From Candidatus Levybacteria bacterium RIFCSPHIGHO2_01_FULL_38_26 (GTDB taxonomy: Bacteria > Patescibacteriota > Microgenomatia > Levybacterales > UBA12049): a stretch of 34,281 bases of DNA. The translations under genes and the position numbers were made by a program. Below the pieces are notes generated by a model that saw only the letters and a list, made by a program, of their open reading frames with translations, ran no database searches and had not been told where the DNA came from. Of this stretch, positions 1 through 6,342 are shown piece after piece (the first letter of the stretch is position 1; each line of letters starts with the position of its first letter). The DNA is taken from contig MFNO01000027.1 of assembly GCA_001782075.1 (NCBI GenBank), forward strand, positions 1 to 34,281, read 5' to 3'.

Positions 1-248
1 TTGCCGGCTTTGCCCGACACCCATGTCGGCCCGCCTGTGAGCGTACCGTCATTTCCCTGGTCTGTCGAATCTGCCGCGGTAGTGCCAGTGCCTTCTTCAA
101 AATTCCAGTAACCCACCAACCCGCGGGTTGTGGCATCAGAGCTAATGTCGCCCCCTCCGCCAAAGTAGCCATTCAATGCTATGCCACCACCCACCAAGGT
201 AAATAGAGCGATAATGGCTATGGGGATAATGATAATTTTGCGCTTCAT
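1..248 (-). CDS. LamG/concanavalin-like domain surface protein, N-terminal part (truncated by window edge)
   Basis: Manual minus-strand translation from ATG at 248: MKRKIIIIPIAIIALFTLVGGGIALNGYFGGGGDISSDATTRGLVGYWNFEEGTGTTAADSTDQGNDGTLTGGPTWVSGKAG; signal/TM-like N-terminus and GLVGYWNFEEGTGTTAADSTDQGNDGTLTG typical of LamG-type proteins. Open to the window edge. Confidence 0.75.
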   Translation of the reverse strand, partial: MKRKIIIIPIAIIALFTLVGGGIALNGYFGGGGDISSDATTRGLVGYWNFEEGTGTTAADSTDQGNDGTLTGGPTWVSGKAG

Positions 249-260
249 CTTAGCAACTGA

Positions 261-288
261 ATCATGAATTACGAATCATGAATCATGG
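261..288. repeat. Heptanucleotide array: ATCATGA ATTACGA ATCATGA ATCATGG
   Basis: Four consecutive degenerate 7-mers read directly; overlaps the 3' end (stop codon) of the four-helix-bundle gene. Confidence 0.8.
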
Positions 289-658
289 TTCTAGATTTTT
301 TAATAAGTCCATTTAATAGTTTGTTTATCGTGATCGTTTGCTCTGCCAAAGCTCTAAAGTCCTCTTTTGTTATATATCCTAGATCCCTTGCTATAATAAG
401 CTGATTCTGAACTTCTGTTAATGATCCAAGAGCCATAGAGTAAAATTGAGACTTCTCTTTATACGAATTTCTGCTAAATCCTTCCGCTATATTTGATGTT
501 ATAGAAACGACAGCCCTTCTTAATTGATTAATTAAGCCAAACTGTTCTTCTTTTGGGAATCCTTTTGTTACCCTATAAATTAGAAGAACCAAATTATGAG
601 CCTCTTTCCAAGCATTTAAGTCAGTGAAGGATTTTATCTTCTTATATTCTTGATTCAT
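269..658 (-). CDS. Four-helix-bundle protein (23S rRNA intervening-sequence/S23-like family, TIGR02436-type)
   Basis: 129 aa; LNAWKEAHNLVLLIYRVTKGFPKEEQFGLINQLRRAVVSITSNIAEGFSR is the characteristic family signature. Confidence 0.88.
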   Translation of the reverse strand: MNQEYKKIKSFTDLNAWKEAHNLVLLIYRVTKGFPKEEQFGLINQLRRAVVSITSNIAEGFSRNSYKEKSQFYSMALGSLTEVQNQLIIARDLGYITKEDFRALAEQTITINKLLNGLIKKSRTMIHDS

Positions 659-681
659 AATTCATGCTTCTTGATTCATAT
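647..681. repeat. Heptanucleotide array in the opposite orientation: TTCTTGA TTCATAA TTCATGC TTCTTGA TTCATAT
   Basis: Five consecutive 7-mers read directly; overlaps the start codon of the four-helix-bundle gene. Confidence 0.8.
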
Positions 682-756
682 TGGCTCTATCTTTATTTAA
701 CAACAATAAGCTTTGAATTACAAGACCATTCAAGGAGTCAAAAGAAAAAACGGGGG

Positions 757-1251
757 TTATCTAGAGGCTGAGATTGTGGTTCCGCCTTCGGACCCGCAGG
801 CTGTGACAGTTACAATTCCGTTGGAATCAACATCAACTGCATATCCAGTTTCCGCGGCCGAGCCGATGTTTGGGTCAAGAGGAATTGATCGCAAGTATGG
901 AGCCAGATCAGTTGTGAGGTTCTCGCAGTCGTCCTCAGCAACGCCTATGTTACATACGCCAACTGTTCCACTGCATCCTCCTGAAGGCGCAGATCCCAAT
1001 TGCGTTATCAATGTACCTGCTTGTAAATTACCCGGGTAAGTTCCCCCTGTATCAACAATAAACTGATGGATTGCAGTAAGAATCGAGTCAACGTCTGAGG
1101 TTCTTCGCGCGTCTCTCGCGTCAGCCAGTCTCTGAGCCGGATTAATAGCCACAAATATAGCAACTGCCAGGGTCGCGATAATGGTGATAACTATAAGAAG
1201 CTCTATCAGGGTGAATCCTTTTTTGTTAGGGGTGGGCAGAATTTTTCTCAT
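757..1251 (-). CDS. Type IV pilin / pseudopilin (PilA/GspG-like)
   Basis: KKG|FTLIELLIVITIIATLAVAIFVAINPAQRLADARDARR: class III prepilin signal and pilin helix. Confidence 0.88.
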   Translation of the reverse strand: MRKILPTPNKKGFTLIELLIVITIIATLAVAIFVAINPAQRLADARDARRTSDVDSILTAIHQFIVDTGGTYPGNLQAGTLITQLGSAPSGGCSGTVGVCNIGVAEDDCENLTTDLAPYLRSIPLDPNIGSAAETGYAVDVDSNGIVTVTACGSEGGTTISASR

Positions 1252-1300
1252 TTATTTTACTGTAAACAAAATTTCTGGTGGTTGTCAAGAGGAGAAATTA

Positions 1301-2245
1301 TTATTGACTAATTGCGAGTGGTTTAATTATATTTTGATCTGGTGTTTGCTGGAACTGAAAGAACATAAATCCAAGAACAGCCAGAATTATAATAATTATA
1401 AAAGTTATAACGATTATACTTCTCCACCTCGAAGGAGTCCTTCGTCCCCCTTCGGTCCCCCCGCCCAAAAATAAATTCAGCACGTCTTCATCCCTGCCTC
1501 TTAGATCAACTTTTTCTGCCAAGCTAATAATAGGGCTTATATTCTGTATCCCAGCATTAAAACCCAAATTCTTGAATTTACCAATATCAATCGCCGATGT
1601 ATTCCCGCAAAAAACCAAATCCCTAACCTCTATTCCAAAACGGTCTTTTGCAAATTTTATAAATTGAGTTATTTTATCAACACTAATCTCTCTTATGTGT
1701 TCTGTGGATAAAACTGCTCCTTTTTGAACAAGCACAAGCAGCATATCATCCTGATTTATATAAACAAAAACTTTTTCTCTGTCCTCTTTTTGACTAAATC
1801 TTGCCAAAGCAATTGACAATGGCTCTATTGCCTCAACAGCAATTCCTGCTTTGGATAATCCCGAGGCGACAAAACCAAACATGGTCTTGGAAACGGCAAC
1901 AACTTGTAATCTAAATTTTCCCAATCCTTTTAACTGCCTGAAATCCCATAGGGTCTCGTCAAGGTTCTCCGGTATTATCTCCTGGGCAATTTTTTTAACA
2001 TCTTCTCTTGATTTAATCGAAGCATCAGGAGTCAAATTTGCTGTATAAACAAAATCCTCTACCAAAAGTACGCGGGCTGGCTGTTTAATATTTTTTTTAA
2101 ACTTAACTAAAATTTGAGCTAAATTATCAGAGGTCCACTCAATGTCCGCAACTTGCTCTTCTTTGGGTTTTGAGCCAGGACCAACATTGACAATTTTTAT
2201 CTTATTTCTGCTGATAAAAAGGATAGTTTTTTTGCTTCCAAACAT
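1301..2245 (-). CDS. PilM-like (actin-fold) pilus assembly protein with C-terminal transmembrane segment
   Basis: 314 aa in pilus operon; N-terminal region with PilM-like features (IAQEIIPENLDETLWDFRQL, VVAVSKTMFGFVASGLSKAGIAVEAIEPLSIALAR), C-terminal TM IIVITFIIIIILAVLGFMFF. Confidence 0.55.
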   Translation of the reverse strand: MFGSKKTILFISRNKIKIVNVGPGSKPKEEQVADIEWTSDNLAQILVKFKKNIKQPARVLLVEDFVYTANLTPDASIKSREDVKKIAQEIIPENLDETLWDFRQLKGLGKFRLQVVAVSKTMFGFVASGLSKAGIAVEAIEPLSIALARFSQKEDREKVFVYINQDDMLLVLVQKGAVLSTEHIREISVDKITQFIKFAKDRFGIEVRDLVFCGNTSAIDIGKFKNLGFNAGIQNISPIISLAEKVDLRGRDEDVLNLFLGGGTEGGRRTPSRWRSIIVITFIIIIILAVLGFMFFQFQQTPDQNIIKPLAISQ

Positions 2246-2255
2246 ATCTTAACCA

Positions 2256-2624
2256 TTATATCTCTTTCCAACTGTTAATTGTTATGGTATTAGACCTTGT
2301 TGCTTCTATACGAATCTTTTTAAAGTGATTTGAAATTTCTCCATCTACAGTAAATATCCAATCACTGCCAGTCTGAGATTCAAGGGTTACATTACATGAT
2401 CCTAAAGGAGTAACAATGCTTGAAGGCAAACTGTTGTTTTCATTTAAATACAAGAGCGCTTCCTGGCCGCAACCCTCTGAAAGACCCAATGCCCGGTCGC
2501 CCTGGAGGCTTGATAAAGACACCTGAGCCTCGCTGATAGAAGTTAGTGTTACAGTAACTCCGATAAGAGTCACAACTCCCGCGATCACAAGCATACTGGC
2601 AATGGCGATGTATCCTTTAATCAC
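2256..2624 (-). CDS. PilX/GspK-like minor pseudopilin (lacks Glu+5)
   Basis: MIKG|YIAIASMLVIAGVVTLIGVTVT: short leader, hydrophobic helix, no Glu at +5; last of the pseudopilin run; overlaps the upstream gene by 8 nt. Confidence 0.55.
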   Translation of the reverse strand: MIKGYIAIASMLVIAGVVTLIGVTVTLTSISEAQVSLSSLQGDRALGLSEGCGQEALLYLNENNSLPSSIVTPLGSCNVTLESQTGSDWIFTVDGEISNHFKKIRIEATRSNTITINSWKEI

Positions 2625-3129
2625 CCCTCACCTCCCCGCTCCCCTCAATCGTCTGACTCGAGTTAAATTCAGACCTATCGCTCACGGTCTCCGCGCTAAT
2701 GTTAAATTTTATATTTTCTGAAACTCCGCTTGAAAGATCTGTAAAAGTCAAGCTTGTGATAGAAATGCCCTCTGGGCTTAAAAAACATGGAGAACTTATC
2801 GGACATGAACCGGAAGAGCCAAAGCCGATTCTGATTCTTTGAGAATTCAAATCAATAACTGTCGGATTTCTTGAGGGATCGCTGTTAACAAGAGATATGC
2901 TTGAGCTGCTAACTGAATTAATCGATTGCGCGCTTCTGATTTCAAAAGATATTCTTTTGGCGGCAAAACGAAGACTGTGATTTAGATCCTGCTGAATAGA
3001 ACTCTTTGCCCTAGCATATATAACGTCCCAGGCAAAATTAACTGCACCGACAATAAAAATGCTCACAATAGTAATGTATATTATAAGCTCGATGAGAGTG
3101 AAACCTTTACATTTCTGCATATTTTTCAT
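2617..3129 (-). CDS. Minor pseudopilin (PilW/GspJ-like)
   Basis: CKG|FTLIELIIYITIVSIFIVGAVNFAWDVIYARAKSSIQQDLNHSLRFAAKRISFEIRSA. Confidence 0.8.
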   Translation of the reverse strand: MKNMQKCKGFTLIELIIYITIVSIFIVGAVNFAWDVIYARAKSSIQQDLNHSLRFAAKRISFEIRSAQSINSVSSSSISLVNSDPSRNPTVIDLNSQRIRIGFGSSGSCPISSPCFLSPEGISITSLTFTDLSSGVSENIKFNISAETVSDRSEFNSSQTIEGSGEVRGD

Positions 3130-3141
3130 GACGATTTAAAC

Positions 3142-4240
3142 TCATTTAATCTTCAACGAAGTATACTGTCCCACATCTCCCAACGACTGAATAGTAATTC
3201 TGGTCCAGTTCCCCGAACTTGTGCATCCTGTTTCACAACTGATAAACTCAAGATCTTTCGCGCTTTCATTATAATACGACACTCGCGGTCTTCCGCCATC
3301 AAGATGAAGCGAAGAAAACTTACCCCTGCTACCGGGCGGCCCTGTAATATCTCCCGAAGACCAGTTTGAGGAAACAGTGCAATTGGAATTACACTCCGCG
3401 TATTTCAATCTGGTACCGGACTCACGGAAATAGCTTATCCTTGGATTACCGGAGGAATCAATAGCCATAGATGTGTGTAAACCAGTTGTCGCTGGAGCAT
3501 CAACCACCACTTTTGCCCAAGCCGAGCTACCGCTGGTGCAGCTTGTATTGCACTGCGCGTATTTTAGGTCTTTGTTTGATTCTTCATAATAGGAAATTCG
3601 CGGATTGCCTGAAGAAAAAGCAAGCGAAGCATAAGTTCCTGTTTCACCTGACGCGTCTACCACGGTATTTGACCAGTTTGAGGAAACAGTGCAATTGGAA
3701 CTGCACTGCGCGTATTTTAGGTCTTTGTTGGAAAGATTGTAATAAGCTATGCCAACTTTTGTACCATCAGCCCCGATCGATGTAAACTGGCCTGTATCTC
3801 CGCCAGAATCAATAGTAATGGTAGTCCAATTAGTGCTTAACGCACAATCAGCGCTGCATTGTGCGTATCTTAGATCTAAAGAGTCTTTATAATGATAAGA
3901 AATACGCGGGCTTCCGTTTTGAAAAACCAAAGACGTATACTCTCCTACATCGTTTGTTGAGTCAACGGCAACAATATCCCAGTTGGAAGCGTTTGTGCAG
4001 TTCGAACTGCACTGCGCGTATTTTAGGTCTTTGTTTGATTCTTCATAATAAGAAACTCCTACCCTCGAACCGTCAACATCCAAGGATGCATATTTACCAA
4101 CGTCATCCGCCCCGTCAATAGTCACAGTAGTCCAGTTGGAGGCTGTGGTGCAATTTGACGCGCACTCCGCGTACTTGAGGTCTTTGTTTGATTCATCATA
4201 ATAAGCGATGCGCGCCAAAACAGAAGCAGAAATAATGCTT
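3142..4240. repeat. Seven tandem ~140-155 bp coding repeats
   Basis: Recurring block such as actgcgcgtattttaggtctttgtttgattcttcataata near 3551, 3702, 4010 and a variant near 4160. Confidence 0.8.
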
Positions 4241-4719
4241 TTATCCCATTGAGTCAAATAAGTCACAAGATCAACCGAATTAATTCTGGTCGGAGAAAAA
4301 TTCCACGTCACATTTGAGGTGATCTTAAAAAGATCGCTGTCGACTGTACCGCCGCTATCTACAATACTTCCGCTTCCGTCCCGTTGTCCCTGAGCAATAG
4401 TTACTTCGCGCCTATATTTATCATTTGTATCGAACGGTCCTGAAAAATTCCACTGACCGCCACTACTACTCAAGCCAAATGTCCCCTCCGACAAATTGCT
4501 GAAATCCCGATTTTTTATCGACAAGACTCCCTCAATTCCCTCCTGCGCGTATAAATTCGCGAATGCCTCTTCCTTCCCCAGCCGGTTAACATTAAAAGCC
4601 TGAAGCACAGCTGTCACCCCGCCTGTCGCGACAAGCATAAAAATAGCCATAGCTATGATTAGCTCAATCATGCCAAAGCCCCTTTCGGAAGTAAGAAGTT
4701 TTCCTTGTATTCTATTCAT
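3142..4719 (-). CDS. Minor pilin (PilV/GspI position) fused to seven ~50-aa beta-propeller-like repeats
   Basis: N-terminus SERG|FGMIELIIAMAIFMLVATGGVTAVLQAF (prepilin motif, Glu+5); C-terminal seven repeats of the form (R/G)(I/V)(S/A)Y...S.(K)DLKYA(Q/E)CxxxC....NW......D.....G.(Y/F).S(L/I). Confidence 0.85.
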   Translation of the reverse strand: MNRIQGKLLTSERGFGMIELIIAMAIFMLVATGGVTAVLQAFNVNRLGKEEAFANLYAQEGIEGVLSIKNRDFSNLSEGTFGLSSSGGQWNFSGPFDTNDKYRREVTIAQGQRDGSGSIVDSGGTVDSDLFKITSNVTWNFSPTRINSVDLVTYLTQWDKSIISASVLARIAYYDESNKDLKYAECASNCTTASNWTTVTIDGADDVGKYASLDVDGSRVGVSYYEESNKDLKYAQCSSNCTNASNWDIVAVDSTNDVGEYTSLVFQNGSPRISYHYKDSLDLRYAQCSADCALSTNWTTITIDSGGDTGQFTSIGADGTKVGIAYYNLSNKDLKYAQCSSNCTVSSNWSNTVVDASGETGTYASLAFSSGNPRISYYEESNKDLKYAQCNTSCTSGSSAWAKVVVDAPATTGLHTSMAIDSSGNPRISYFRESGTRLKYAECNSNCTVSSNWSSGDITGPPGSRGKFSSLHLDGGRPRVSYYNESAKDLEFISCETGCTSSGNWTRITIQSLGDVGQYTSLKIK

Positions 4720-4728
4720 TATTGAAAA

Positions 4729-5163
4729 TTAATCCACCCCTATCATCCCCGCCCCATTCACGCTCACTGTCCTTATCCCAATATCTGTTGAAATTGTAAT
4801 CGTAAGCGTACCAGAAGGTTCTCCGCGAAGCGTTGAAAAAGTCGTGTCTGACAAACCGGATACCGCTACAGACCCCGGAACGTCAAAGTCTTCTGAAAAA
4901 GCAGGAGTAGCGCAAGAACCCCGGTACAAACGAATTTTATTTCCAGCTGCCAAACATACTCCCCAGAGAGATTGGTTTCTTCCAGACATTGAATAACCTT
5001 GCGCTTTTCTAAGAGAACTTAGAACTTTATCAACCGTTGTCTCGTAGTTGTTGCGCAAAATAAAATTTGACAAAAAAGGAGTTGCAGCCGTCCCCACGAT
5101 GGCAATAAGGGCGATGATTAAAATAAGTTCGATTACTGTAACACCGCGAGATTTGTGATTCAT
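4729..5163 (-). CDS. Minor pseudopilin (FimT/GspH-like)
   Basis: MNHKSRG|VTVIELILIIALIAIVGTAATPFLSNFILRNNYETTVDKVLSSLRKAQGYSMS. Start set to the internal ATG at 5163, because the listed ORF start at 5205 lies in repeat-derived sequence. Confidence 0.8.
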   Translation of the reverse strand: MNHKSRGVTVIELILIIALIAIVGTAATPFLSNFILRNNYETTVDKVLSSLRKAQGYSMSGRNQSLWGVCLAAGNKIRLYRGSCATPAFSEDFDVPGSVAVSGLSDTTFSTLRGEPSGTLTITISTDIGIRTVSVNGAGMIGVD

Positions 5164-5203
5164 AAGTCTATTTTTTATTGTTGATTCATATTGACTTTTA
5201 AGC

Positions 5204-5287
5204 AAGAATAATGAATCAAGAATTATGAATCATGGATTTAATTAGGTAGTTTTCCTTGATTCTTGATTCATGCTTCATGATTCATTT
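5204..5287. repeat. Pair of oppositely oriented heptanucleotide arrays separated by a short spacer
   Basis: Left AAGAATA ATGAATC AAGAATT ATGAATC ATGGATT (5204-5238); right CCTTGA TTCTTGA TTCATGC TTCATGA TTCATTT (to 5287). Confidence 0.8.
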
Positions 5288-5293
5288 TCAATA

Positions 5294-6340
5294 TTATCTT
5301 ATCGACCCTGTCAGCTCGTATATCGGTGAGATAATTGCCAAGGCGACAAATCCCACTACAAGTCCAATCACGACAAGAATTACAGGCTCAAGGACTACCG
5401 AGAGGTTTTTGGCTATATTATCTACCTCCTCATCAAAAAAATCCGAGAGGTACAAAAACGACTCGTCAAGACTTCCGGTTTTCTCCCCAACAGCTATCAT
5501 CTTAACCGCAACTTGGGAAAATTTAGAATAATGACCGGAATTAAGCTCTAAGGCTATTTCTTTACCCTTATCAACAGACTTTTGTATTCGCGCTATATAG
5601 TCTTTGAATACATAATTTCCGCATGCCTCATGTTCGATGCTAAGCGCTTTTGTTATCGGAAGGCCGCTTTTTAACATTACGCCAAGATTTCGGCAAAGCA
5701 GAGCAAGTTCGCGATTTTGAATTAAAGGTCCAAAAATCGGAAAAGACAATACCATTCTGTCCCATTTAGGCCTAACCGCCCTCAGACTTATTAGGACGCG
5801 GAATAGCACTATGGCTCCAATAAAACCACCAGCCACCAGAAATCCGCTATTTTTCATAATGTTTGCGAAAAATAAAAGGATTTGGGTAGTTAATGGAAGA
5901 CTAACATCTAGAGATTCGAAAAGATCAACTAGCTTTGGGAGAACAAACAAACTCATTCCAATTCCCACCAATGTAATAGCTCCAACTACAATTGTGGGAT
6001 ACAACAATGCTCCTTGAATTTTCTTTCTGAGTTCATATTCCTGGGAAAGCTGTTTGACAAGGTAATCGAGGGTTTTATCCAGTGTTCCAGATTCCTCTCC
6101 AATTTCTACAAGGCTGACAAAAAACTGATCGAATATTTTGGGATGCCTTTTTAAGGCTTTTGCTAGAGTTTGACCGTTTCTGATATCTTTCTCAACAATA
6201 TCTAAGACTTTACGCAGTTTTACTGATTTTGTCTGAGAAGCAATCGCTTCGATAGAATCAGCAACTACAATCCCGCTTTTTGTCATTACCAGCAAGTGTT
6301 TGGTAAAGAGTAATTTTTCAACAAAACTGACATTACCCAT
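5294..6340 (-). CDS. pilC: Type IV pilus inner-membrane platform protein PilC/GspF
   Basis: GQTLAKALKRHPKIFDQFFVSLVEIGEESGTLDKTLDYL and KMIAVGEKTGSLDESFLYLSDFFDEEVDNIAKNLSVVLEPVILVVIGLVVGFVALAIISPIYEL. Confidence 0.93.
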   Translation of the reverse strand: MGNVSFVEKLLFTKHLLVMTKSGIVVADSIEAIASQTKSVKLRKVLDIVEKDIRNGQTLAKALKRHPKIFDQFFVSLVEIGEESGTLDKTLDYLVKQLSQEYELRKKIQGALLYPTIVVGAITLVGIGMSLFVLPKLVDLFESLDVSLPLTTQILLFFANIMKNSGFLVAGGFIGAIVLFRVLISLRAVRPKWDRMVLSFPIFGPLIQNRELALLCRNLGVMLKSGLPITKALSIEHEACGNYVFKDYIARIQKSVDKGKEIALELNSGHYSKFSQVAVKMIAVGEKTGSLDESFLYLSDFFDEEVDNIAKNLSVVLEPVILVVIGLVVGFVALAIISPIYELTGSIR

Positions 6341-6342
6341 AA

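Noticed and set aside
261-681. Diversity-generating retroelement (Avd-like four-helix bundle)
   Set aside because: No reverse transcriptase and no TR/VR pair in the window; the protein fits the generic S23/four-helix-bundle family.
713-1474. Plus-strand ORFs 713-1039 and 1181-1474
   Set aside because: Antisense to the pilin and PilM-like genes, no protein-like signature.
3471-4121. Plus-strand ORFs 3471-3785 and 3861-4121 with repeated LCSSNCTARILGLCLILHN-type peptides
   Set aside because: Antisense translations of the tandem propeller repeats; similarity between them is inherited from the real minus-strand gene.
5204-5287. CRISPR array
   Set aside because: Units are contiguous 7-mers with no spacers, and no cas genes are visible.
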